64,000 bases of DNA from Cryptomeria japonica (GCF_030272615.1 NC_081409.1:20586260-20650259); one strand, 5' to 3'. Counted from the first letter of the stretch, positions 1 through 11,375 are shown. Numbers and translations are program-made. The notes: generated by a model not told the origin, from the sequence alone.

Positions 1-2532
1 CTTCTTAAAGTTTATTCTGATGCATTAGAAAGAGGTTCCTTAGGAAGAAACATCAATAGGGTTATCATCAAACTTATCCCCAAAGAGGGAGATAAAGCTC
101 TTATTAAAAATTGGAGACCGATTACTCTTCTTAATGTGTCCTACAAAATCTTAGCCAAAATCCTTGCTCTTAGGCTTCAGGATATTCTCCCTAAGATTAT
201 TAGTTCAACACAGACTGGATTCATTAAGGGAAGATACATTTTAGAAAATGTTATAACTAGTTGGGAGGCTATGAATTGGGCAAAGCTCTCCCAGCAAAAT
301 TGTGCCATGTTACTGTTAGACTTCGAGAAGGCCTACGATCGTGTAGAATGGAATTTCATCTCCATGACTCTCGAAGCTTTTGGTTTTCCCACCAGATTTT
401 GTAATCTTGTTAAAATGATGATGAATGATGTCTTTGCCCAGATTGATATCAACGGATCCTTGTCTGATGCTTTCCCGCTTGGGAGATCCATCAGACAGGG
501 CTGCCCTTTAGCCCCTGCCCTCTTCGTGATCTCCTCCGAAGCTTTCCACTATATTCTCAGAGATCACTCTATGTCCCCTGCTGTTAGAGGTATCCGGCTC
601 CCTAATAATGAGGAGCTCATCACCAGTCAGTTTGTTGATGACACCACTGTTTTCTTTGAGGCCCGTGACAGTAATTTTGAAGCTCTCCAATGCAAACTTA
701 AAACTTTCTGCAGTATATCTGGAGCAAAGATCTCCTACTCGAAATCTGTTTGCCTTGGGTGGGATGAGACCCCTCCTGACTGGAGCAATAGGTTCCATTA
801 TCAATGGGGAGGTCCCCATTTGGTTGTTCGGTATCTTGGTATTCCTTTTTCTGTTGACCCCTCTCTTAAGGCCATGTGGAATTGGATCAAGGATAAAATT
901 AACATCAAACTCAATAAATGGTATAACCGGTTCCTTTCTCTTGCTGGCAGAGTACAGGTTTGCCAAAAAATTCTCTCATCTTATAACATATATTACTCTT
1001 CGGCCTGGATGTTTAACAATTACCAGATCTTAGAGATCCAAAAGGCTATTAGGAACTTCTTATGGTCCGATGGCAGAGGATCGAAAAAACTTCATGCTGT
1101 TAAGTGGCAATGGTGCCATACGGATAGCTTACTTGAGGGGTTGGGCTTGAAAGATCTTAGAACTCAGGGGGTTGCTCTTGCCGCCAAGTGGATCTTCCAC
1201 TCTATGGAGGGTGATTCCCCATGGAAAATCCTCATTAGAAACAACATTGAATTGGGTTTCCCTAAACATGCTAAAACTTGGAAAGGCCTGCCCCTCTCTG
1301 ATCTTATCATGGGGAACTTTCCCATTAAGGTCCATGGCTCTGCTGTCTTTTGCTCCATTTGGAAAGCTTGGGAACAAGTTAGAAAGTTTGTGTACAACAA
1401 AGACTTCCATGATAGTCAAACTCTGTATGGTGAAAGATCTATATGGTGGAATTTGCAACTCTCTGGTAAGCCCTTAGCCCTTTCACAAGGTTGCTCTGCT
1501 AAAATTTGGAATAAAAAAGGGATTTCCCAATTGGTTGACTTATTTGAGCATAATCAACTTATACCCTGGAATGATCTTAAAATTAAATTCAACATTTCTG
1601 ACTCGCAAAAAAAAACCTACAATATGATTGTCAAAGCCACCAAAGATCTCCCTGTGACTTGCGATGTGGATTCCAATAGAGTCCTTCAGTGCAAGTGGCC
1701 TGGTGGTAGCATCTTTAGCAAACTTAAGGCAAAAAACATATATAATGTTATTAATCACAACGAATCCATTATTGATCATATTAATGCTCTCTGGTATACC
1801 TCCCTTGATAGCTGCTCCTGGAAGAAACTCCTCAATCACCTTTGGAAAGGACCCATTGAACCAAAAATCAAATATTTTAGATGGCTGCTGTTGCTGAACA
1901 GACTCCCTGTCAGAAACTTGGAAGCTAAAACTGATTACTGCAACATCTGTAAGATGCCTGAAACCAGTAGGCATATTTTTTTCGATTGTACTTTTGCAAG
2001 AAGGATCTGGCAAATGTTTGATATATCTTATCCACTTGATTACACTATTATGAATATTGTAACTGGTCATATTTATGGGATTAAAAAGGATACTAATCTT
2101 TTTTGGTATATTTTATCTTCTAACATCCTTTGGCAGCTCTGGAAGTGCAGGAACGAGGAAAGGTATCAGGACAACCCCCGGTCCCTTACTGAGTTTTTCT
2201 GTAAACTCACATATTTTAAAATCCTTTTGCAGGTCCGTATCATGATGCTGATTGATAAGGACAAGCTTAGGAGATTCCTGAAGACCGGTCACGCCACTTT
2301 TTTAGTATATGAGTTGCAGCATGGTTACGAGTGGAGGAGGAACATGGAGGACATTAAAGCTTTTGAGAAGACCCTAAACAAAATGAACCAAGAAGTCAGA
2401 AAGAACAAGAATACCAAAAAAGAGGTGATGGCTATGCTGAGACAGATACAGGAAAGGAAGAAGGTTGTCTGGATTGAAGGGGAAAAGGGGTGGACAACCT
2501 GGGTTGATGCCATTGATGGCATCCTACTATAA
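1..2532 (+). CDS. LINE ORF2 reverse transcriptase, 5'-partial, frame open
   Basis: The frame is open from the first base to a TAA at 2530-2532 (843 codons), so the true start lies upstream; the first ATG or GTG inside is not a start. It copies LINE RNA at the target nick (target-primed reverse transcription). Visible motifs are the RT entry motif IPKEGD...NWRPITLLN at codons 29-46, LLLDFEKAYDRVEW near codon 105-118 with the first catalytic Asp, RQGCPLAPA near 165, and FVDD near 211 as the catalytic box (usual plant form is FADD or YADD). Near codon 646 is a zinc-binding pattern C-x2-C-x7-H-x4-C within a segment like the zf-RVT domain of plant LINEs. No frameshift or stop occurs in 2.5 kb, unlike every other element here, so this copy is young or constrained. 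The endonuclease half is not visible. Confidence 0.92.
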   Translation, partial: LLKVYSDALERGSLGRNINRVIIKLIPKEGDKALIKNWRPITLLNVSYKILAKILALRLQDILPKIISSTQTGFIKGRYILENVITSWEAMNWAKLSQQNCAMLLLDFEKAYDRVEWNFISMTLEAFGFPTRFCNLVKMMMNDVFAQIDINGSLSDAFPLGRSIRQGCPLAPALFVISSEAFHYILRDHSMSPAVRGIRLPNNEELITSQFVDDTTVFFEARDSNFEALQCKLKTFCSISGAKISYSKSVCLGWDETPPDWSNRFHYQWGGPHLVVRYLGIPFSVDPSLKAMWNWIKDKINIKLNKWYNRFLSLAGRVQVCQKILSSYNIYYSSAWMFNNYQILEIQKAIRNFLWSDGRGSKKLHAVKWQWCHTDSLLEGLGLKDLRTQGVALAAKWIFHSMEGDSPWKILIRNNIELGFPKHAKTWKGLPLSDLIMGNFPIKVHGSAVFCSIWKAWEQVRKFVYNKDFHDSQTLYGERSIWWNLQLSGKPLALSQGCSAKIWNKKGISQLVDLFEHNQLIPWNDLKIKFNISDSQKKTYNMIVKATKDLPVTCDVDSNRVLQCKWPGGSIFSKLKAKNIYNVINHNESIIDHINALWYTSLDSCSWKKLLNHLWKGPIEPKIKYFRWLLLLNRLPVRNLEAKTDYCNICKMPETSRHIFFDCTFARRIWQMFDISYPLDYTIMNIVTGHIYGIKKDTNLFWYILSSNILWQLWKCRNEERYQDNPRSLTEFFCKLTYFKILLQVRIMMLIDKDKLRRFLKTGHATFLVYELQHGYEWRRNMEDIKAFEKTLNKMNQEVRKNKNTKKEVMAMLRQIQERKKVVWIEGEKGWTTWVDAIDGILL

Positions 2533-2712
2533 GCTGTATTAATTTTGTTGCTGGCCCCTTTTTTGTCATGTATATTCTGGTTACTATCTCTTGATTTCTT
2601 GCCGGGAGGCCATGCCTCATACTCTCTTTTTGCTGCCTCTATGAGGCCTGGACTCGTCCTTGTATAATTGCAACTTTTTGAAATCCTTATTATTAATACA
2701 AAAAATTAATAA
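1..2712 (+). mobile_element. LINE (L1-like non-LTR retrotransposon), 3' part
   Basis: The 3' portion of a LINE whose 5' part lies outside the window. It holds the reverse transcriptase and C-terminal zinc region of ORF2, a short 3' UTR (2533-2690) and an A-rich end around 2690-2712, where sequence changes to AT-rich spacer. No LTRs flank it. The endonuclease domain expected upstream is not visible. The exact 3' end is uncertain because the tail is imperfect and the flank is also A/T-rich. Confidence 0.88.
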
Positions 2713-2878
2713 ATATAATACATAAATAATAAATTATAAGTTTACAATTTCTACAATTTTTATTTTATTTATTGAATAATTATAATATCATAATACATAA
2801 TAAAAAATTATATATAAGAGTACATAATAATATTTTTTAATAAATATAATTTTTTTAAATGTTAATATTTTAGTCATA

Positions 2879-3369
2879 TTTGAATCCTTGTAAGTGGACA
2901 CATAGTTGATTTGAAGCTATCACTTATTCATTGAGACGTATTTTATACAAACAATATCATTTGATAATGACTTACCAATTCATATGATGAACTACACAAA
3001 ATTATGCAAACTATAGACAACAATCTTCCTTCTCTCTATCAATCCATATCTCTCCCCATCCCTCACCCTTTCCATCTTCCTAGACTTCTATATCTAGATT
3101 TCTTGACCTCTACATCTCCATCTCTTCCTTAATTTGTTTTGCCCCTCTATTTTCATCCCTCCATATTTCTTCTTTTATCTCTTCCCTTATCTCTTCTTAC
3201 TATTTCCCAATTCAAAGATTTTATTTAAATCATGTTTGGATTTGATTGAGTGGATACATAGCTAATTTGAAACTATCACTTCTCCATCGAGATCATTGTT
3301 GCACAAACATCATTTTCTAAAGGTCCTACCAATTGACCTCACGTATTACACGTGTACAAAAAATAGACA
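2879..3369 (+). repeat. Diverged direct repeat pair flanking a pyrimidine tract
   Basis: About 140 bp at 2879-3019 and about 135 bp at 3235-3369 align in the same order: TTTGRAT..., a block GTGGAYACATAG, a block TTTGAARCTATCACTT, then CTACCAATT-like and ATAGACAA ends. The intervening 3020-3234 is pyrimidine-rich. This could be a worn short LTR-type or TRIM-like element or an old tandem duplication. No coding content lies between. Confidence 0.45.
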
Positions 3370-4058
3370 AAAAAATAATCGAATTGACCTTCCACACCAT
3401 TTCAGCGTACCCATTGCACACCAAGATACAATTGCTAGTTTTATCTTTTAATAATAAATAGATATTAACAAGTAACACTCCTTTCATCATCCATAATGGA
3501 TGGCTAGCTTGACTTTCGATCTAGGGAAAATATCATCTCATTTTTAATTATTTGTTTGTGAAGTGGAGAGCAATACAAGGGGCTATAATATCTAGTTTAC
3601 CAGTTTGGTATTCAATTGTCTCATCCCCAGAGACATTATCTTTCAATAATCTATTTGTTGGGGGAACATTTTGTCCGGAGTGCCCACATGTTTGGTGAAG
3701 GCCCCACGAAAGTCGATATACAATTCAACTTTATTCATTTCATACGCGATAGATAATGCCCTAGAATGAGCAGGGGATGGACACAATGTGCTGGTTCAAA
3801 TGTGTGCGCAAGCTCTATGAAAACAGCAGCGGAACATGGTATTTTCATCTTAACCAGCCCCCATCAGATCATAAAAGAAGGGAACATCACAACGAAGTTG
3901 CTTGTCAAGATTTTTTCATTTAGGGTATTGCATTTGATAAAACCCTGCCCTAAAATTCCATGCCTAGGTTTTATAGCAGTGTGTAAAAGCGAGGATATTT
4001 GCAGTTGAAGAATACATGATATTGTAGTGCATGTTTGGAGTACTGGTAGATTTGTAAT

Positions 4059-4138
4059 AAGTTCAACACATTCACCTTGTTCGTAGAGTTTTTCTACCAT
4101 TAAAAAATAGTATCTGCGAACAAGTTGAATGTGTTGCT
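4059..4138. repeat. Short inverted repeat (hairpin)
   Basis: Arms of about 22 bp at 4059-4082 and 4117-4138 are near-perfect reverse complements (TTCAACACATTCA against TGAATGTGTTG), with a spacer of about 34 bp. No coding context. Confidence 0.55.
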
Positions 4139-4559
4139 GTTACATTCCACAGCACTGCAGGATGTCCAACATAATCACATAATCTTCAAACTCACTACAG
4201 AACAAGTTAATTATGGTCGAGAATAGCTGTGAATGACATTTGCAATTGTAAGTACATGTTTTTCTTAATTCTTCCCTTCTGTTGATTACTTCTGTTATTT
4301 GGGTATTTTGAGTAACAACAATACTGTCTTATGGGTGTGATATGCTTCACTCAGTTATTGATACTACTGGTATTTTTTAATATTTTTGGGTATTTTTTGG
4401 TTCTACAGAATTCACTATATTATTTGTATAAATTGTTTTAATGTAACATAATGTTCAAGAAACATCAATATTTAAATAATTTTATGGTCTTAACTTACAT
4501 TTATATAAATTTTCTTTATGATTGATCATTATCATACATAATCATTTAACTGCATAGTT

Positions 4560-4905
4560 CAATAAAAATATAAATATTAGGATTCAATTGCATGGTTTTT
4601 GAGTTCAATTTATTGATCCATATTTTATAAGTAGTGGTTCACAGAAACCATCTCTCATGAAAATGGAAGGTTCACTTAGTGCTTATTACATCTAGGTCAA
4701 GCTTCTTGAGAGGTCACCCATCTCAGTATTAGCCCAATACTTCAAAGTGCTTCACCTCTGTGGGCAACATCTAGATGCAATGAGTGTTAAGTGGACCATT
4801 TGTTCTCATAGAGATGGGTTTATGTGAACTACTAATTAAATATAAGTTAATGAATTTGACTCAAAAACTACTGAGTTTAATCTTAATATTAAAATCATAA
4901 CCCAA
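4560..4905. repeat. Foldback element with 5S-rRNA-like core
   Basis: Two arms of about 135 bp are inverted copies of each other: 4560-4695 and 4771-4905, roughly 70-75 percent identical by eye, sharing blocks such as CTAGATG.AAT.AG, TAAGTG.ACC, GAGATGG, GTGAAC.ACTA and GAACTCAAAAAC. The 75-bp centre resembles the 3' half of 5S rRNA. Single-arm relatives occur at 8536-8665 and 8793-8925. The arms may be two head-to-head copies of one 5S-carrying short repeat, comparable to Cassandra-type TRIMs or 5S-derived SINEs; that assignment is inference. Confidence 0.6.
4696..4770 (-). pseudogene. 5S rRNA-derived segment (internal promoter region)
   Basis: Read on the minus strand this contains GATGGGTGACCTC (plus positions 4710-4722), an exact match to the box C area of plant 5S rRNA. 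It is preceded by GGGCTAATACTGA where 5S rRNA has GGGCGAGAGTAGTACTAG, and followed by an AGAAG block. The 5' half of 5S rRNA is absent or unrecognisable. It is not a functional 5S gene, but it could retain parts of a Pol III internal control region. Confidence 0.6.
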
Positions 4906-7900
4906 CATACTATAAAAAATATCTCCTACTTATTAGGGGAAACATACAGTAGCCGTTATAGCTAACTTTGTGCACCCACAACTTCTAAACGGTACATCGG
5001 ATTTCGACATTTTTTTTGGTTGTCTTTTTATGCAATTTAACTGCTTATAACTAGTGTCCTGGCTTCTGGATAATAATGAAGTATGCTGTGGGTTCTGTTA
5101 TGCATGCAAGGGTCAAATAATACACATTTCAAAGTGTTGCCTGATACCTACTTAAAGATGCCCCAATAACCGTGTGCTTAAAATTGTCAATGCTTATGGA
5201 CAAAGGGTCAAGTAGTCGTGCACAAATGTTCTCATAGTTGTACACAAATGGGTCAATTATGGTCCAAAAAAGCTAAAAAGTGAGTGGCTATTGATACATG
5301 TGAAATTTATTAATGAAGTTTTAGTTATCATTTTTTTGATTCCTTTAAAATTAGTAACTGGAGGGTTGAATGTACAAGGAGTGCATGGTTATTGGAACTA
5401 TAATGAGTACTTTTTATGTCACTGCAAACTAGGCTTTGCAATGTCACTGCTAGGGTTGAGTGTACAAGAAGTACAAGGAGTGCTGTAATGATTACTTTTT
5501 ATGTAGATTTCTATATTTAGATTAATAACCAACATTTTCACAATAAAAATTTTGAATTTTCATGTCATATTTTCATATTTTCTTATTCTCCTTCAGAGAG
5601 TTCTATTATGAGAGGTCATTTTAAATTTTAGAAAAACATCATATTTAAACTTAGTTAAAAGTCTGTCTAATAATATTATAATGTTGAGGTCAAACAAGGG
5701 ACTGATGAAGAGGATTTGCTATTTTCAAGCTAGATCTATAGTGTGAACCCTAGCAGTGATATTGCAAAGCCTAGCTTGCAGTCTACTTGGTCATCTGCTA
5801 ACTAGGTTATTGGAAGCCCTGTTTGTTGGCACTATCCTTTTGAACTTTGCAATTTTTCTTTGAAGTTTTTGGTGACATGGTTGAAAATTTATGTTCTTCA
5901 AGGATATGTCCCCTATCAAATATGATCTTATTCTTTATGGAAGACATTTTGAAGATGCGTGGAGAGGTAGGAAACATGCCAATACATATAAATTGTTTTA
6001 GGATATGCCTAGGTATAGTAGGTGACAACTACCACTCAGGCACATTTTAGTTATTTAAAAAAAGGCTTATAACCTTTCAACACATGTAATTTAGGATATG
6101 CCCATCTAAAATGTGCAAATTTAAAAAAGCTTTTATGTTTATTAATCCTCTACAAATCAGGAATAAGCGCAAAGGTCATGACTAAAAGATATCATGACTA
6201 AAGCTTCAACGGTACTAACACTGAAATGCTAGAAAATATCAAAAGCTTATTGTTTAATTGAGTTTGCAACCATCAGATTTATCTGAAGTTTTCAAGTCAT
6301 TTGTCTAGACCTTTTTCGCATGAAGCAAAGACAACTTACATTCATCTTTTATACTGTATTTATGCCGTCAACCTTGATGACTCGGTTGTTACAGAGCTGC
6401 ACGTTACTTAACACAAGTCTACAACAATTGTAGTTTTAAGTCTGGCCAATTATTGATCATGACCACAAAATGTACAAAATACATATCTCCTTTTCACCAT
6501 ACATTGGGCTCAGAATACCATGATTGCCACCGATAAAGTTGATATGTTACAGTTATTATAGTGCTGAATATGAGTGAAATGTTTTTTATGAACAACTCGT
6601 ACAACAATGCCATCTATGAGCATTTCAATAGAAGTAATAGAAGTCAAACACAAACAATTAGTACAGACATGTCTTTATAAATTCAAATTCATATATATCA
6701 TCATAGTCCTTTTACATAGAATATCATAATTCCCATTTAATTATTCATACTCGGAAAAATTATATAATGCCTATAATGAATGCCTATTATTATGCAGGTA
6801 TTTATCGTACACTGTTAGTTTTCTCTTTGGGGAACCTGCTAACTGTTAAAAATAGATAAAAACATTAACTTTTAGGCATTCAACTAATAGATTGAGAGCA
6901 TTCTGAGGCTCAATCTTTAGGAAAGTTCAATTCTGTTTGACATAAATCTGAAGCTCCAAACAAACAAATTCTGGAATGGGTGAGAAGGCTGCCATATTGG
7001 TTTTTACTTTTGGGGTTTTGATTACTTCCACAGCTGTAGTACAGCTTCCTTACCATTCATGTTACACATTTATTTAACAAATGATGAGAAGAGCTTATTT
7101 GGCTGGTGTGATTTATGGCCTGTAAGCTCTAGGTTGAAGCTATTTTTTTTTCAAATGTTAATAATTGTAATCTTTCTGTGAACTAGATGAAAAGGTTTAT
7201 TTTCTTTATAATTTGAAAACAAATAGAGATTCAAGATTTGACCAACATAATTTCCATTATGTGTAAGGGAAAGGGCAGCAGTTCCTGAGTGTCGTTTGAA
7301 CTTGTGGTCCTATGGACATGACAATTATTATGAACTGTTATATACGGCAGATTAACAGGGTATTCTAAAGTTCACCATGTTCTGTGTAGTATAGCTCGCA
7401 TATCATGGATTTCACTATTTTCTTGTGAATATGTTGGCTGGTAACTTAAATACAAAATTTTAGATATCGCAATGATCTATCCACAAATAAAGACAAAAAT
7501 AACAGGTTATATCCAAAGCTTTTATAAAAATAATATAATTTTTTTATTTAAATTGCTTGATCTAAATATAGAAATAATCCAAATAATTATTTATAATCAT
7601 GACCAATTCATAAAGAATGGTATGTAGATGCAGATTAAATCCATAGATTATTTACATATATTTTATTTTTCTATTCCAAATGTGTTTTGGGCATCGTATT
7701 ACCTTATAACAATTTATACAGATAAAATAGTGAACAAATGTATCAAATATATCTGGAAGTAAAATAATAGCAGTTTGGATTGATAGCTAGAGTGATTCAG
7801 AATATATCCATGGGATGGTATGGCTATTACTCAAATAATCAAAGTAATTAACAGAAGATAATAATTAGAAAGGGAAAAAAATACTTACCATTATAAATAT

Positions 7901-8530
7901 TATTGTAATTCATAATTTACTTGGTGTATGGTGAATTTGAAAGTGTATTTTTTTTCGGTCAATTAGGACTACGAAAGATTATATGATTATATTTTACATG
8001 AATATAAAATGTAATATCAGCCTTTAACTTCTTCAGAGACACTTTTTAAATGTAAAAAGATTCTATAAACAAAGTGAATATGTCGATCTTATAACAAGAT
8101 ACCAATACTCTAAATATCACGTGTTTTTCAACTGCAAATATCTTGGTTTTTATTTTCTAAATGAAACGTAGAAATGATATTCTAGTACACGGTCTAATCA
8201 AAAGTACTACCAAAAATGAAGGGGGTTGATTAAGGTTGGAATAATATCTACTTGTTGCATAAAAAATATGTACAATCATGACATAGTATTTCATTCTATA
8301 AATATGTTTTTGAGTTGCAAGATTATTATACAAGAATGTAGGGTTTGTTGTATTGTGTAATGATCAGCTATTTCATTTTATAATAAATGGTTTATAATGA
8401 TATAATATTTGCTCAAGGTTTTGTAAATGGGATAGTAAGATATGTGGGCGTGATCTTAAGAGAAATTTCATAATTAAGCATATTTGACTCAAAGCAATAT
8501 TAGGAAAAGTCTAGATAATTTACCCTATAA
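4906..8530. other. AT-rich spacer, no gene recognised
   Basis: About 3.6 kb of low-complexity A/T-rich DNA. Short open frames (such as 5291-5488, 5807-6028 and 5847-6050) show no family motifs and overlap on both strands. Apart from the inverted repeat at 5423-5781 I see no repeat boundary, RNA gene or transposon terminus. Confidence 0.6.
5423..5781. repeat. Inverted repeat, about 36-bp arms
   Basis: 5423-5460 and 5746-5781 are reverse complements with very few mismatches (core CTAGGCTTTGCAAT then TCACTGCTAGGG). The spacer is about 285 bp. This may be a worn MITE or a local inverted duplication. No target-site duplication was identified. Confidence 0.6.
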
Positions 8531-8535
8531 GAATC

Positions 8536-8665
8536 ACTTAGGTGCAATGAGTGTTTAGCAACCATCCATACTCATGAGAGGATTTCTTGTGAACCACTAC
8601 TCATGAAGTACATGTCAATGATATTGATTAAAAAACTACATGGTTGAATCCTTCACCAATTCAAT
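8536..8665 (+). repeat. Single copy of the 4.6-kb foldback arm
   Basis: Direct relative of the 4771-4905 arm: GTGCAATGAGTG, then CTCATGAGAGGAT, TTGTGAACCACTACT, and AAAAAACTACATGG followed by TTGAATC. Diverged but collinear. No 5S-like core is visible next to it. Confidence 0.5.
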
Positions 8666-8714
8666 TTTAAGTGGATGAGTTTTTCCATAGTGTGTCAAAT
8701 TGTCCGATGTTTTG

Positions 8715-8925
8715 TCAAGATTCAATGATGGAGTTAGAATAGTATTGAAGATACTATCTTAAGAAGTCTTGATACTTCACTTTGAGAATCATCTAGATTC
8801 AATGAGTGCTAAGTGGACCATTCATTCTCACGAGAGATGGATTCTTGTGAACAACTAACCATAAATTATGGGCTAATGAGATTGATGTGTGAAAACCATT
8901 TAGTTGATTCCTCATAACATCTCAT
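8715..8925 (+). repeat. Second foldback-arm copy with worn 5S-like flank
   Basis: 8793-8925 repeats the arm (CTAGATTCAATGAGTGC, TAAGTGGACCATT, GAGAGATGGA, TTGTGAACAACTAAC). The preceding bases TACTTCACTTTGAGAATCATCTAG parallel the junction between 5S-like core and arm at 4750-4774, so this copy keeps a degraded edge of the core. Confidence 0.5.
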
Positions 8926-8952
8926 TATAAACAAGGTCAATAGACTCCCATG

Positions 8953-9600
8953 ATGGCTCACGCTCCAATGACATTTTTGAATAAGGTTCTTTCTCTTGCA
9001 ACTACTCTTGTTACCGCCCTTGCTTGAACTCTTGTCACTGATATGGTGTGTTTCCTTCTTGTGCTTGTGGGCTTTGGCTCTTGTGTGGGGTTTTTTGCAC
9101 CCTTTTGTGGTGCATTGGCATCTGGGTTGCCTACTTCCTCTATGATTGTGGTTACTCCTACGGTTTTGGTGGTGGCTAGCGGTGCCTTCACATTGGCTCT
9201 CATTGCTTCTTGTGAGGGGTTTTTTCCCTCTTTGCAGTCTCTTGTTATTAGTCAACCTACTCCTAGGTCTTCTCTTGTGGCTGGTGTTGTGGGTGTTGGG
9301 GAACCCCCTCCAAGGCCTCTTTCTATTGCTGGTGGGTAGAGCTTTGCTTGTGTTGCTAGATCTATTGTTGCTCTTCCTCCCAAGGGGAAATCTTGTCCTC
9401 TTCTTTGTGCCAAGATCTACACTGTTGTGGTTTGTAGCCAATATGCGAAAAATGTAGATTTCAACCAACATTGTGGATTGGTGTGTAGATTTGCTAGTCT
9501 TTGGCCTTCTCTTTTAGATCTTCATCACTAGGGGATGGATTCTTGGAAGCCCTTAGTTGCCGGTAACATTGAACTCTTCTCTTGTGCTCGAAAGAAAGTT
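8953..9600 (+). pseudogene. LINE ORF1 N-terminal fragment
   Basis: One frame from ATG 8953 runs to about 9600, broken by stops near 9025, 9337 and 9530. The translation is Ser/Pro/Val-rich, then reaches a segment beginning CRFASLWPSL with GMDSWKPLV and IELFSCARK. That resembles the start of the DUF4283-type RNA-binding region of plant LINE ORF1 proteins. It stops abruptly near 9600, where copia-type LTR sequence begins. The family call rests on this short segment and is moderate. Confidence 0.45.
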
Positions 9601-9604
9601 AAGA

Positions 9605-9847
9605 TAGCAAAACAACCTCCTATACTAATCTTAAGAGTAGGATAATGCAAAAAATTTCACATCTTTATAACAATTACAAAAACTTAATAAATAAATAAAT
9701 AAATAGCATGCATACCACAACACAGTGATATACATGGGGAAAACCCTTTCAAGAGAAAACCCTTCTCTCCAAAAGTCGTCTAATATATTATTCATAAATC
9801 AACAATTGATTACAATATACTTGTAGAGCAAGCTTCTCATAGTAGTA
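9605..9847 (-). mobile_element. Copia-type LTR remnant, outer half (split by element A)
   Basis: Minus-strand reading contains the pattern common at the end of plant copia LTRs: AAGGGTTTTCCCCATG following a CTTGA step, then a T/A-rich tail. It abuts the tcacc target site of element A. The other part of this LTR should be 28230 to about 28600 beyond A, followed by a minus-strand copia pol remnant in the expected order. Outer boundaries are not resolved. Confidence 0.45.
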
Positions 9848-9852
9848 TCACC
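9848..9852. repeat. Target-site duplication of element A, left copy (tcacc)
   Basis: The 5-bp tcacc immediately precedes the TG of the left LTR and is repeated at 28225-28229 immediately after the CA of the right LTR. Confidence 0.93.
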
Positions 9853-11375
9853 TGTGTGCAGGAAAAGTGGGGTTCAAAAATGCAAAAGTCAGGTTCCAAT
9901 AGATTCACACACCAATGGGGCTCTTGGTGCAAGTTATGGAGCTATATTGAATAGCTCAACTTACCAAGGGGTGTTCCATTGTTCTCTATCTCACAGGATC
10001 CCTCAAGGCAATGCCTTTGCTCTCAGATCACTGAGCAAAGTGACTTAGGAATGACAACTCCAAGAATGAGTGATCTTTGATTAATTTAGCATGAATGCAT
10101 TTCTAGATATATATGATATTGAATCTATGGTGATTAAAACTAGCATAAAAGATGATGCTATGATAAAGATTAGTGAGCTTATTTTAGCATGATACACTAA
10201 TCATAGAGCTTATTTTAGCATGATACACTAATCTAACATGGATATGCTATGATATTTAAAATTACTTCTAAAATGATATTAAGATGATTTTATCAAAGAG
10301 AGGCTAAATACTTAGTAAAATGACTATAGATTAGATGCATGAAACTTGGACCTCCTCTTAAAATAAGAGAATGAGAGCTCTATTTATAAGAAAAATAGGG
10401 CAATGGATGGTCAAGATTGGATAATCTTAACAAGGGTCAGGATTGAAAGTTATCAATCCATGTTTACAATTCTCACCAATGAAATGGTGACAATTGTTAA
10501 CAAGAGGTTGCTTGAAAGGAGATGAAATAAACATTAAATGCTTGAGAAGACATGAAGGTTACCTTAGGAGGTAAGGGTTAAGGTTAGGTTAGGGTTATCG
10601 ATTGGATAAAACTTTTATCCAAGGGATAAACTCTTGTGCAAAGGTTAAAGGGATAACCAAGGCTAAATCCATGAATACTTGATGAGACCCTTGGGTTAGA
10701 TGAGAGTTGAGTTAGAGAGAAAGTCTCTAATCATGCAAGAAGGTCGAGTTTAACCATTAATAGTTATGTAAAAGCCTTTAATGGTTTGGAAGACTTTGAG
10801 GGTTAGCTTGTTGAGGACATAAATCCTTTAATGGTTTTCAAAGACTTTAAGGGTTAACTTGTTGAAGACATAAAGCCTTTAATGGTTTTCAAAGACTTTG
10901 AGGGTTTTGAGAAGTGGCTTCCTTTTGCTTAGGGATGTGACGATATTTAGGAGATAGATTAGGCTAAATTAGAAGTGATTAGAAGAATTTAGAAGGGTTT
11001 TAGGGAGGCAAGTGGGAGATGTAGGATTTTGCAAGTGGATGTAGAGGAATTTAATTAAAATAATTTACTTTATTTCAATCAAATAGATGCAACTTGCATA
11101 AATACAAGTGGGGGATTTAATTAGATTTATTTACTTGCAAGAATCAATTTAATTAAATGTAAATTTAATTAAATTGGGAGAAAGAGGAATTAATTAAATA
11201 AACTGATTTATTTAATTAAAGGCTAGAAAAGGCTTAGGTGAACTTAATTAAATCAATTTAAGTAATTTATTTAATCAAATAACTGAATGTGAATAATTTA
11301 ATTTAAATAGAAGAATGAGGTTCAAATGAATATTAAATATTCACTTAGGAAAGTGGTCATTTTTATACGTCTACA
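9853..11375 (-). repeat. Element A 3' LTR (1523 bp)
   Basis: Matches 26786-28224 along its length. Plus-strand ends are TGTGTGCAG and GTCTACA, so the sense strand starts TGTAGAC and ends CACACA. It is 84 bp longer than its partner, largely from two internal duplications: the AGCTTATTTTAGCATGATA block near 10170-10225 and a block with TTTAATGGTTTTCAAAGAC near 10810-10900. U3 contains AATTAAAT palindromic stretches (11150-11300). Confidence 0.93.
10379..10388 (-). promoter_or_regulatory. TATA box in element A 3' LTR
   Basis: Sense-strand TATAAATAGA (plus strand tctatttata). It matches the TATA position in the 5' LTR at 27281-27290. Confidence 0.6.

Larger units (their letters stand above)
2713..4558. 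other. AT-rich spacer, no gene recognised
   Basis: Very A/T-rich with a pyrimidine-rich stretch at about 3025-3210. Short open frames such as 3766-4008 show no recognisable motif. The repeat pair and the hairpin listed separately are the only structures I can point to. Confidence 0.6.

Noticed and set aside
508-966. Minus-strand open frame of 152 codons inside the LINE RT
   Set aside because: A shadow of the RT frame, with no recognisable motif.
4696-4770. Functional 5S rRNA gene
   Set aside because: Only the 3' half is recognisable and it has several mismatches in the A-box and intermediate region.
9043-9457. Membrane protein genes in overlapping frames (hydrophobic Val/Leu/Phe runs)
   Set aside because: Two overlapping frames with T/G-rich composition. 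The upstream frame continues into a LINE ORF1-like segment, so hydrophobicity is compositional.
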